From: Lacunisphaera limnophila
Lineage (GTDB): Bacteria; Verrucomicrobiota; Verrucomicrobiia; Opitutales; Opitutaceae
DNA: 64,000 bases
Direction of reading: 5' to 3'
Assembly: GCF_001746835.1 (NCBI RefSeq)
Contig: NZ_CP016094.1
Span: 682,001 to 746,000, forward strand
A program made the translations under genes and the position numbers. The notes under the pieces were generated by a model. The model saw only the letters and a list, made by a program, of their open reading frames with translations, was not told the DNA's origin and ran no database searches. Below are positions 52,819-61,964 of the stretch, in pieces. Positions within the stretch are counted from its first letter, which is position 1. Each line of letters opens with the position of its first letter.

Positions 52819-55800
52819 GATTGAGTACGACCGTGCCCGTCGCATCGGCCGATAACGGATGGGCCGAGGTCGCGCCATCGGGCCAGGTGATGGTGATGGA
52901 GCGCGGCGGCGTGGCGGCGGGAAAACTGAAGAACACCGCCGGGGTGGACTGGGAGTAGTAGCCGGAGCCGGCCGAGACCATGGCCGTGCGGGTCGACCCG
53001 TCGGCAAGGATGAGCGTTACATTGGCGCCGATCGCCGACGGGTTGCCCGCCGGACCTTGCAACGCCACCCGCAGCGGGCGATGCCCGTCGAGCCCACGAT
53101 GCACAAATGCCAGCGCGGACTCGTCGTTGCGGCTGGCGACCAGGTCCGGCCAGCCGTCGGCATTGCGATCAGTCACAACCAGCGCCTTCGCGTCGCCGGG
53201 CACCAGCAGACCGCTTGTCTGCGGATCGAGCGCCCGGAAGCCGCCGCGGCCGTCGCCGGCCAACATCACGCCTACCCCGCCGCTGAAGCGTCCGAGCGAG
53301 GAAGCCGGCGCGTGGGAGTTTTGCACGAGCGCAAGATCCACGTGGCCATCGCCGGTAACATCAAGGGCGACCATGCCCTGCACGGGGGCGAGCTGGACTT
53401 CCCACGGCAAAGCCACGAAGCGGTGCGGGCCGACCGGCTGGCTGAGGTAGACGCCGCTGCGCAGCTCCGTCGCGTCGAAGCGCCGCGCCTTGGCCAGGCG
53501 CTCGGCGCCGAGGACCTCCGTGAGGGTAGCTTTCGCGTAATCGTTTTGCCGCGGGAAACGGCGCAGCAGGCCGGCGACACGGGGACCGAGTTCATTCCTA
53601 GTGCGACGCGGGTAGAGCTGGGTGTTTTCCTCCATTGCCTCGATCACCTGTGGCGGGCCACCGTCCCCGAAACGGCCGTGGAAGAGGATGGCCGGGCCGT
53701 CGCGATACGCTGTGTTCAATCCTGCGTTGCCCACCGCGTAGTCGGAGCGGCCGTCGCCGTTAAAGTCGCCGGCGACGATCGACGACCAGAAGCCCGTCGC
53801 GGCAAAACCCTGCGCGACCGAGCGATCAGTGAAGCCTTGGCCTTGCTCGTTGTGGAGGTAAACGACCGGGCCCCACTCGGTGGCGAGCAAGAGATCCGGC
53901 CAGCCATCGGCGTCGAGATCGCTCCAGACCGCGGAGGTGATCAGGCCCAGTTCCCCGTTCTGGGGCAGCGGCATCTCGGTGAATCGCCCGCCGTCGTTGC
54001 GCAGGAGCACGCTGCGGGGCGAAAGCGGGTATTTGCCCGGCAGCACGCGGGCGCCGAGGAAGACGTCGAGGTCCCCATCGCGATCGAAGTCGGCCGCGGT
54101 GACGGCTCCGGTGCTTTGCGGCAGGGCCGGCAACGGCGCGGACGTGAAGCCCGTGGCGGTGCCGAGGTGCAGCTTCGGCTGATAGTCGGCCCCTATCGGC
54201 CGGCTCGTGCCCGCCTTGGTTTGCAGCAAATCAGGCAGGCCGTCGCCGTTGGCTTCGAAGACAAGCAGGGGGCCGTCATCCAAGGCGTCCGCGAGCGCGA
54301 AGCCCGTGAGCGGATCCTTCGTCGTACCGCCAAGCAGGAGCTGTTCGCGGCCGTCCTTCGGTAATACCGCAAGGGCGGGTCCGCGCCGGTCAAAGCGGAA
54401 CGGCAGCAAGGCCTGCGGGTTGCTGTCGGTCTCGGGCTGTTCGCGCGTGACCAGGTCGAGCGTCTGCGCGGTGAACAGCGCGGACGGTTGAAGTGCGGCT
54501 TCCGGCCGGGCCGGGCCCGCCGGTTCCGTGATCGTGAGTTTTTGGTCCGCGCTGAGGTTCGTGAAACGCTGCCGGTGCCCGCTGGGCCACTCGACCGTGA
54601 GCGTTTTGATGATCTCGTCTTTACCCAAACCAAAGTGCAGCACCGGCTCGCTCGTCGAGAGGTAACCGCGCGCCAGCACCAAGGTGCGAACTTGCCGGCC
54701 CAGCGTGCTCTCCACCCGCACCGTCGCGCCCACGCCAAAGCGGTTTGAGGTGGTGCCCTGCAACGCCACCACCAACCGGTGGCCCGTGTCGCTGTCGTTG
54801 CGCAACACCGTCGGTCCGGCTTCGTAGTTGCCGTACACCAAGTCCAGGTCCCCGTCCCCGTCAAAGTCTCCCGTCGCCGACCCAAAGCTCACTCCCACCT
54901 GCCCCAGCCCCCACGCCACCCCCACCTCCTCAAACGCCAAGCCACCTTGGTTCCGGTACGCCAGGTTCCGCTCGGCAAACACCGGCGCCGCCTGCATCGC
55001 CCGGCGGGAGTCGGCGGGATTTTCCAGCGCCATGAGGCGCTCGAGCAAATCCGCGTTGTGATACTCGCGGATCATGCCGTTCGTCAGGTGCAGGTCGACG
55101 CGGCCGTCGAGGTCGAAGTCCTCCCAGCGCGGCGACCAGGTCCAGTCCGTGGCGGCCATGCCCGCCTGCAGCGCCCCCTCGCGGAACCGCGCCCCGCCGG
55201 TGTTCAAGTAGAGCGCGCTATGCATCAGCGGCGGCGCGATCACGGGGTCGTCCGTCTGATCCTGCGTGCGGGCCCGCGACCCGGCCATGCCCCGCTGGTC
55301 TTTTTCGCGGGTGCTCGCCGCCATATCCGCCACCAGCAGGTCCAGCCGGCCGTCATTGTCCACGTCGCCGAGGTCGGAACCCATGGAGTAGTAGGGCGTG
55401 CGCGGCACGACGCGGTTGATGACGTTGGCGAAAGTGCCGTCGCGGTTGTTGTGATAAAGGACGTCGGGCGAGGCGTAATCGTTGGCCACATAAAGGTCCG
55501 GCCAGCCGTCGCCATCGTAGTCCCACCACACGGCCGAGTGACCCATTGCTTCGCCCGCGATGCCCGCGGTCACGGTCACGTCATCGAAGGTGCCGTCGCC
55601 GCGATTGCGGAACAGGAAGTCCTTCTGCCCGCCCGGCGCCTTGACGGCATCGAACAGGTTGGTCTGCACAAAGACATCCAGGTCCCCGTCGCGATCATAG
55701 TCGCCGAAGGCCGCCATGCCGCTGGCGTCCACCACCGCCAGACCGCGCGCCGCCGCTTCCTCGCGGAAGGTGCCGTCCCCGCGATTCATGAACAACTGGT

Positions 55801-56326
55801 TGGGCACGCCGAATCGGCAGAGGTAGAGATCGAGCCGGCCGTCGTTGTCCACGTCGGCAAACGCCGCGCCCTGCGTCCAACCCGCCGGCTTGCCCGGCTC
55901 GCTGATCCCGGCTTGCACCGTCACCTCCTCAAACTTCCAGCCGCCCAGGTTCCGGAACAGCCGGCTCGCCTCCGTCTTGCTCACCACAAACAGGTCCACG
56001 CGGCCGTCCCCGTCAAAATCCCCCACCGCCACCCCCGTGCCCATCGCGCCGTAGACCAACTCCTGATAATGGTCGGTCCACATGAGCGGGTCGGCGTAGC
56101 GGTTCTCGGCCACGATGCCGGTCTGGGCCGCGGGCATCGTCGCAAACAAAGTCGCCCCGCGCGGTGCACTCCGCGCCGCCAGCGGCTCCGCCACCAGCGC
56201 CTCCGCCCCCGACGCGGGTAGCGCGACCAGCGCCAGCACCGCAAGCACCGCCAGGGCCCGACCGGGTTGGGTCAGACAAGATGAGGAAGCCGGGGACCGG
56301 GGGCGGGCGGGAAGGGCGGGCTGCAA
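52805..56326 (-). CDS. Secreted FG-GAP/ASPIC-UnbV protein (tandem paralogue 1, cassette copy 3)
   Basis: 1173 residues with a signal peptide (ALAVLAVLALVALPASGAEA). Same architecture as its tandem partner: FG-GAP block 1 (~75-495), ASPIC/UnbV (~500-600, GTTSNRFGVGATVRVEST), FG-GAP block 2 and a C-terminal ASPIC-like domain (~1085-1170, GYYSQSTPAVFFSFP). It faces away from the GT-C-like gene at 56442 across a 115-bp shared promoter region, the same arrangement as 811-4164 with 4299. The C-terminal ATG/TGA overlap suggests coupled expression of both paralogues. Confidence 0.85.
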   Translation of the reverse strand: MQPALPARPRSPASSSCLTQPGRALAVLAVLALVALPASGAEALVAEPLAARSAPRGATLFATMPAAQTGIVAENRYADPLMWTDHYQELVYGAMGTGVAVGDFDGDGRVDLFVVSKTEASRLFRNLGGWKFEEVTVQAGISEPGKPAGWTQGAAFADVDNDGRLDLYLCRFGVPNQLFMNRGDGTFREEAAARGLAVVDASGMAAFGDYDRDGDLDVFVQTNLFDAVKAPGGQKDFLFRNRGDGTFDDVTVTAGIAGEAMGHSAVWWDYDGDGWPDLYVANDYASPDVLYHNNRDGTFANVINRVVPRTPYYSMGSDLGDVDNDGRLDLLVADMAASTREKDQRGMAGSRARTQDQTDDPVIAPPLMHSALYLNTGGARFREGALQAGMAATDWTWSPRWEDFDLDGRVDLHLTNGMIREYHNADLLERLMALENPADSRRAMQAAPVFAERNLAYRNQGGLAFEEVGVAWGLGQVGVSFGSATGDFDGDGDLDLVYGNYEAGPTVLRNDSDTGHRLVVALQGTTSNRFGVGATVRVESTLGRQVRTLVLARGYLSTSEPVLHFGLGKDEIIKTLTVEWPSGHRQRFTNLSADQKLTITEPAGPARPEAALQPSALFTAQTLDLVTREQPETDSNPQALLPFRFDRRGPALAVLPKDGREQLLLGGTTKDPLTGFALADALDDGPLLVFEANGDGLPDLLQTKAGTSRPIGADYQPKLHLGTATGFTSAPLPALPQSTGAVTAADFDRDGDLDVFLGARVLPGKYPLSPRSVLLRNDGGRFTEMPLPQNGELGLITSAVWSDLDADGWPDLLLATEWGPVVYLHNEQGQGFTDRSVAQGFAATGFWSSIVAGDFNGDGRSDYAVGNAGLNTAYRDGPAILFHGRFGDGGPPQVIEAMEENTQLYPRRTRNELGPRVAGLLRRFPRQNDYAKATLTEVLGAERLAKARRFDATELRSGVYLSQPVGPHRFVALPWEVQLAPVQGMVALDVTGDGHVDLALVQNSHAPASSLGRFSGGVGVMLAGDGRGGFRALDPQTSGLLVPGDAKALVVTDRNADGWPDLVASRNDESALAFVHRGLDGHRPLRVALQGPAGNPSAIGANVTLILADGSTRTAMVSAGSGYYSQSTPAVFFSFPAATPPRSITITWPDGATSAHPLSADATGTVVLNHATR

Positions 56327-56441
56327 CGCCGGAAATGAGACTGGTGGAACCGCCGTTGGTCAAGGCAGGCCCGAGTGGATTAACCGCACTTGCCAGCCTC
56401 GCCGGGTTGGGCGTATTTTCCGCCGTTTCATACCCCGACCG

Positions 56442-58789
56442 ATGAACCGATTTTTCCGCCCCCCTTCACTCGCTTGGCTGGCTTTGGTGGTGATGGCAGC
56501 GGCTTCGATCCTCCTGATGAGCAGTCGGCGCATCCGGGTGATTGAGCAGACCAGCAGGCAGGCTCCGACCGCCGCGGCGGATGCCACGACTTCCACCGGC
56601 TACGTGCACGGTACCCGGGGGCTGCTGCTCCCGGTGGGTAGCAGCACGAGCCAGCCCTGGATCATGGATGTCCAACAGATGCTCGCGACGGGCACCTGGC
56701 GCGCCGCCCCGGCCGCCTACGACAACGCGCCCGAGGGCCGGCCCGCCCACGGCGCCGCCCCGTACCGATGGTGGCTCCGGCTGGGCGCCGGCTGGTCCGG
56801 CGCATCCGGCGGCATGGCGGTCGAGCGCGCGGCCTTGCAGGCCGATCCCACCCTGCATGCCCTGCTCTGCCTCGGGGCGGGCCTGTTCGTGGCCTGGCGC
56901 TTCGGCGTCGTGGCGGGCGGTTTCGTCGCGCTCGGCATCGCCGCCCTGTTGGCCCACGCGCAGGTTTTTTCTCCCGGCCAGCCCAACGACCACGGGCTGT
57001 TTCTCGCCGCCAATCTCGTTGGGCTGCTCCTCTTGCTCGCCGGCTGCCAACCCGCGCAAACCCGCACGGCCCGGCTCTGGCTGGCGGCGGCCGGAGCCGC
57101 GGGTGGCTTGGGCCTGTGGCTCGATGCCGGCAGCCAGCTTGCCGTCCTGGGTGCCTGGGCGGTGGGTGCCGTGGCGGCGACCTGGTCCACCTCACCGGCG
57201 GCGCAGGTGACCTTGCCTTGGCGCCACTGGGCGGCGGGCGGGGCGGCGGTGGCTGTGACCGGCTGGTTGATTGAGGGCCGGCCGGGCGGGGTTGCCGGCC
57301 TGACGCTCGATGCGAATCATCCTTGGCTGGCGCTCGCCTGGTTCGGCGCCGCAGAGGTCCTCATGCGCCTGCAGGCCTGGCGGCGCGGCGCGGCGCGGCG
57401 GGCGGACTGGATCGCGCTCGCGGCCGGCGCCCTGCTGCTGGTGGCGCCGCTGGCCTGGGTCTTTTTCCGGGGGGCGCCGGCGGGATCAATCTCGGCCCGG
57501 ACCACCCGGCACTGGTGGGACGCGGCGGCCTGATCGGTTGGTTCCGCTCCGGTGGGGTCAGCCTCGGCCTGGTGGCCGCCTTGCTGCCGGTTCTGCTGAT
57601 CCCGGCTGCGTGGGTCCTGCTGACCCGCCACCCGGCCTGGCGCCCGGCCCTCGCGTTCGCTCTCGGCAGCCTGGCCGTGTTGCTGGCGCTCGGCACGTGG
57701 CAGCTGCGCTGGTGGGGTCTGGTCGATGTCACGTTGCTCGGTGTGCTCGCCGGGGTGGCGGCCGCCGCGCCCGGCGGTTTCGCCGGCCTCGGCTGGCGCA
57801 GCGGATTGGTGGTGCTGCTCCTGCCCGGGCTGGTGGCGGCCTGGCCCCAGGTAAACGCGGATGCCGCGCTCGCCCCCGCCGAGGCCCGCGCCCTGGTCGA
57901 GCGCGACCTCGCGCAGTGGCTGGCGGCGCGCAGCGAACCCGGTGCAATCGCCCTGGCCCCGCCCGCCCTCTCCGGCGCGTTGTGCTATTACGGCGGCCTG
58001 CGGGTCGTGGCGTCGCCCTATCCCGGCAATGAGGACGGTCTCGCGCTCGCCGCCCGCATCGCCGGCACCGCCTCGGTCGACGAGGTGCAGGCCCTCTTCC
58101 AGCGCCGCGGCATCCAATACATCGTGATCCCGTCCTGGGACGATGCGCTGGACCGGCTGGCCCAGGCTGGGGCGGAGAAACCTGAGCGCTCGTTCGCAGT
58201 CTTGCTGCGCCAGTGGTTGCCGCCGCGCTGGCTGCGCCCCGTCGCCTACCAGCTGCCGGTGATCCCGGGCCTCGAGCGGGATTCGCTCGCCGTGTTCGAG
58301 GTCGTCGAGCCGCAGGAAAACGCCGTCGCGCTCAGCCGGTTGGCGGAATATTTCGTGGAAACCGGCCGGCTGGACCTCGCGGCGGCAGTCGGTGATTCCC
58401 TCGAGCAAGCCTTCGCCGCCGATGCCGGGGCGATGATCGCGCGCGCCCAGGTCGCCCTGGCCCGCGGGGAAACCCGCACGCTCGCCCGCATCATGCCGGA
58501 ACTGCTGCCGGCGATCGCCGACGGCCGCGACGAGGACCTGCCCTGGGAACGCCGGGCCAACCTCGCCATCGTCCTGGCGCAGACCAAGCATTCCGCACCG
58601 GCCCGCGCGCAGGTCGAGTTCTGCCTCACGGAGGCCGACGCGGAACGCCTGCGCTCCCTCGGCCCGGTCACGCTTTACCGCCTGCTGACCCTCGCCCGCG
58701 CCTTCCGCGTGGATTTTTCCGATCCGGCCCTGCGGGCCCAGGCGCTCGCCCTGCTGCCGGAGGAATTCCAGGCGCAATTGCAGCGCTAG
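56442..58789 (+). CDS. Polytopic GT-C/STT3-like membrane protein (cassette copy 3), apparent frameshift
   Basis: About 782 residues if one base is restored. Frame 1 (56442-57533) gives the N-terminal helix (LAWLALVVMAAASILLM), STGYVHGTRGLLLP, PWIMDVQQMLATGTWR, YDNAPEGRPAHGAAPYRW and the first membrane helices. It breaks at the G6 run 57469-57474 after PLAWVFFRG. Frame 2 continues with INLGPDHPALVGRGG, further helices, YYGGLRVVASPYPGNED, IQYIVIPSWDDALD, RPVAYQLPVIPGLE and ends at 58789. One extra G joins the two and aligns with the 804-residue paralogues. No catalytic motif can be named; membrane glycan-related role is a guess from fold-like similarity to GT-C enzymes. Confidence 0.75.
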
Positions 58790-58800
58790 CCCCGCGACCG

Positions 58801-60105
58801 ATGAACTCCACCGTGTCCAAAGGGTTGCTCGGGGCCGCCGTGCTGCTGCTCGGCGGCGGGGCGCTCTGGCTGGCCAAACGCCAGCTGGAACAACCCCCGG
58901 CACGGGTGGCGGTGCTTCCGGCCAAAGCGACGCCTTTCCCGCCGCTCGCCTACGATCCAACGTCGATCGGGAGCCCAGTCGGCCCGGATGACCGGCCGAT
59001 CGTCACCAACCTGCAGATTGCGGATCTCGATCAGGACGCCCTGCCGGACGTCATTTACAGCGAAGCCCGCCACAACACCGTGCGCTGGATCCGCCAATAC
59101 CCCCGCGGCGTGTTCACCGAGCAGGTCATCGCCGCCGATCTGCCCGCGCCCGCCAATGTCTGGGCGGCCGACGTGCAGGGCAGCGGACGGCTCGACGTGC
59201 TCGTCGCCTGCATGGGCCAGATCATGCCGAACAACGACCGCATCGGCTCCGTCGTAATTCTCGAGAATCTCGACAACCGCACCTTTCGCCCGCACTCGGT
59301 CCTCGAAAACACCGCCCGCGTGACTGACGTCCGCGCCGCTAACCTCGCCGGGCACACCGACGGGCGGCTCGACCTGGTCGTCGGCCAGTTCGGCTACGCC
59401 CAGGGCGAGACCCGCTGGATGCGCAACCTCGGTGGCTGGCAATTTGAGAGCCAGGTGGTCAACCGCCAGTCCGGCACGGTGCACACCCCCGTGGCGGATT
59501 TCGACGGCGACAGCCGCCCGGATTTTGCCGCGCTCGTCTCCCAGGAATGGGAGGAGATCCACCTCTTCCGGCAAGCGGTCCCCGGGGGCGAGTTCAAGGA
59601 CGAGCTCGCCTGGGGCTCGACCAACGAGGACTACGGCAGCAGCGGCCTCGCCACAGCGGACGTCAATCGCGACGGCCGGCCCGATCTTATCTACACCAAC
59701 GGCGACGGCTTCGACTACGCCGTGCGGGGGCATCGGCCGTGGCACGGCCTGCAGTGGTTGGAAAATACGGGCCAGGGCAGCTTTCGTTATCACCGCGTCG
59801 GCGACCTGCCCGGCGCCTACGCGCCCTGCGCCGCCGACCTGAACGGTGACGGCTTCACCGACCTCGTCGCCGTGAGCGGTTTCGCGGATTGGGACAAACC
59901 GTCGGCCGTCGCACTGATGGCGTGGCTGAATGACGGCCAGCAAGGTTTCACCCCCGTGCCGCTGGCCTCCAGCCCGATCAAGCTCATGACCGCCGCCGTC
60001 GGCGACCTCGACGGCGACGGGGTGCCGGAGATCGTGACCGGCGCGCTCCACGCGTTCCCGCCCTACGAGAAGCTGAGCAACATCACGCTCTGGCGCCGCC
60101 GGTGA
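58801..60105 (+). CDS. FG-GAP/VCBS repeat protein, membrane-anchored (cassette copy 3)
   Basis: 434 residues. Unlike copies 1 and 2 it has no lipobox Cys; an N-terminal hydrophobic stretch (GLLGAAVLLLGGGALWLA) is a probable uncleaved anchor. FG-GAP loops: DLDQDALPDVI, DVQGSGRLDVLV, DFDGDSRPDFA, DVNRDGRPDLI, DLNGDGFTDLV, DLDGDGVPEIV. One loop region (LAGHTDGRLDLVVGQFGYAQG) is altered. STNEDYGSSGL and RPWHGLQWLEN are conserved. Its stop is shared with the GTG start of the TPR gene, so the two are translationally coupled. Confidence 0.82.
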   Translation: MNSTVSKGLLGAAVLLLGGGALWLAKRQLEQPPARVAVLPAKATPFPPLAYDPTSIGSPVGPDDRPIVTNLQIADLDQDALPDVIYSEARHNTVRWIRQYPRGVFTEQVIAADLPAPANVWAADVQGSGRLDVLVACMGQIMPNNDRIGSVVILENLDNRTFRPHSVLENTARVTDVRAANLAGHTDGRLDLVVGQFGYAQGETRWMRNLGGWQFESQVVNRQSGTVHTPVADFDGDSRPDFAALVSQEWEEIHLFRQAVPGGEFKDELAWGSTNEDYGSSGLATADVNRDGRPDLIYTNGDGFDYAVRGHRPWHGLQWLENTGQGSFRYHRVGDLPGAYAPCAADLNGDGFTDLVAVSGFADWDKPSAVALMAWLNDGQQGFTPVPLASSPIKLMTAAVGDLDGDGVPEIVTGALHAFPPYEKLSNITLWRRR

Positions 60106-61898
60106 GCAAGTCCTCCCCCCCCTCTGCCGCCCCTCGTCCGCCCGCCCGGCGTTTCGCCCCGATGGTAGGCGCGGTCCTCTTGCTCGTCGCGCTCGGCGGC
60201 GCCGGCGGATACTTGTGGCAGCGCGCGGCCCGGAACGCGCGCGTGCGAGCCGACCTGCCCGCCCTCCCCGCCACCGGGACCAACGCCACGCTGCGGGACC
60301 TGCTGGCACAGGCGCGAGCCGCGGCCGAGACCGGCCGGCTCGAGGCCGTGGCCGAACTCGGCCGCCTCTGCCACGCCAATGAGTTCCGTCCCGAGGCCGA
60401 GGCCTGCTGGCGGCTGCTCATCCGGGAACAACCCGGCGAGGCCCGCTGGCACTACTACCTGGCCGACCTGCGGCGCATGGCGGGCGATCAGGCGGAAACG
60501 GAGGCGGCACTCGAGCGCACCGTGGCCGCCGACGGCACCGCCGCCACCGCCTGGCTGCAACTCGCCGAGATGAAGTTCAAGAGCGGGCGCCCCGACGCGG
60601 CCGAGACCGCCTACCGGCGCCGCCTGGCCCTCCTGCCCGGCGATCCTTACGCGGAACTGGGCCTGGCCCGCATCGCCCAGCTGCGCGGGCAGGCAGACGA
60701 CACGTCGCGCCGGCTGGAGCTCATCCTGGCGCAACACCCGAAGTTCTCCGCCGCGCACAACCTCTACGCGGAGCTGCAATCCGCCGCCGGCCGGGAGGAT
60801 CTCGCCGATCTGCACCGCTGGCTCGGCCGGGAGGCGGGCCGGTTTCGCGAAGCCGAAGACCCGTGGCTCGAGGATCTGAATGAGCGCTGCTACGATCCGC
60901 GACGCCTGTGCCATCTCGGCGTCATCGCCTACCAAACCAATCATGGCGACCGCGGCCGCGCCCGCTTTGAGCGGGCCCTCGCCCTGGCGCCCAGCGATCC
61001 CTTGCCCTACGAGATGCTCGGCTCATTGCTGCTGGAACTCGGATCCGCCGAAGCCGCGCGCGCGCTCCTCGCCGACGGCATCGCGCGCGCGGAGCGCACG
61101 GCACCCTCGCCGCAGCACTACCTGCGGCTCAGCGAGGCCTGCCGCACGCTCCAGCAACCTGAGCCGGCGCGCCAGGCGCTGGTGGACGGCCTGCGCCGTC
61201 ATCCCGATTCACCCGAACTCCTCCACGCCCGGGGCAACCAGCTGAAAGCCGACGGCCAGACCGCCGAGGCCGCCGCCGCCTATCGCCGGGCCCTGGAGCT
61301 GAACCCGGCCTTTGTGGAGGCCGACTTCGCCCTCGCCCTGCTGCTCTTGGAAACCGGCCGCCCCGCCGAGGCCGTGGCGGCCCTGGACCACGCCCTCAGC
61401 ATGCAGCCGACCTTCCCCAAGGCCCGGCTGCTGCTCGCCCGCCTGGAGATGGAGGTTGGCCGCTTCGACGCTGCCGGCCACCACCTGCTGCCGCTGCTCA
61501 AGGCCAATCCCGGTTCCCCCGAGATCCGCCAGATAGTCGCGAGCTGGCGCCTGCAGGCCGGCCGCGCCGCCGAAAAATCCGACCCGGCGGCGGCCGAGCA
61601 ACATTACCGCGCCGGCCTCGCCCTCGTCCCGGACCAAGCCGACCTGAACGCCGGCCTCGGCGTGCGGTTGCTCGTTACCGACCGCGTGCCCGAGGCCGTG
61701 CCCCTGCTGGAGACGTTTTACCGGCTGCAGCCAGCCAACCCGCAGGCCGCGCTCTTCCTCGGCCAGGCTTACGCCCGCAGCGGCCGGATGCCGGATGCCC
61801 GTCGCGTGCTGGCGGCCGGGCTGGACCAGGCCGAGCGGGCCGGCCAGACGGCCACCGCCCGCAATTTCCGCGAAATCCTCTCCATGCTGCCGCGCTGA
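60102..61898 (+). CDS. Membrane-anchored TPR protein (cassette copy 3)
   Basis: 598 residues using GTG 60102 (GTGA overlap with the preceding stop); an ATG at 60162 would drop the polar leader but keep the anchor helix (MVGAVLLLVALGGAGGYLW). About ten TPR units follow: VAELGRLCHANEFRPEAEACW, AETAYRRRLALLPGDPYAEL, ARFERALALAPSDPLPYEM, AAAYRRALELNPAFVEADFAL, ALDHALSMQPTFPKARLLLA, AEQHYRAGLALVPDQADLNA. It is ~120 residues longer than its counterparts through added repeats near the C-terminus. Convergent with the next FG-GAP/ASPIC gene. Confidence 0.8.
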   Translation: MSKSSPPSAAPRPPARRFAPMVGAVLLLVALGGAGGYLWQRAARNARVRADLPALPATGTNATLRDLLAQARAAAETGRLEAVAELGRLCHANEFRPEAEACWRLLIREQPGEARWHYYLADLRRMAGDQAETEAALERTVAADGTAATAWLQLAEMKFKSGRPDAAETAYRRRLALLPGDPYAELGLARIAQLRGQADDTSRRLELILAQHPKFSAAHNLYAELQSAAGREDLADLHRWLGREAGRFREAEDPWLEDLNERCYDPRRLCHLGVIAYQTNHGDRGRARFERALALAPSDPLPYEMLGSLLLELGSAEAARALLADGIARAERTAPSPQHYLRLSEACRTLQQPEPARQALVDGLRRHPDSPELLHARGNQLKADGQTAEAAAAYRRALELNPAFVEADFALALLLLETGRPAEAVAALDHALSMQPTFPKARLLLARLEMEVGRFDAAGHHLLPLLKANPGSPEIRQIVASWRLQAGRAAEKSDPAAAEQHYRAGLALVPDQADLNAGLGVRLLVTDRVPEAVPLLETFYRLQPANPQAALFLGQAYARSGRMPDARRVLAAGLDQAERAGQTATARNFREILSMLPR

Positions 61899-61923
61899 GC
61901 CGGACGAATTCAGCCCGCAGAGA

Positions 61924-61964
61924 AGGTGGAACCCGGCCTCCGGACGGGTTGCTCAGGTCCACCT
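61924..61964. terminator. Possible hairpin terminator between convergent genes
   Basis: AGGTGGA (61924-61930) pairs with TCCACCT (61958-61964), with an inner pair AACCCG/CGGGTT. No T run follows on either side, so function as a terminator is uncertain; it fills the short gap between convergent TPR and FG-GAP/ASPIC genes. Confidence 0.35.
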
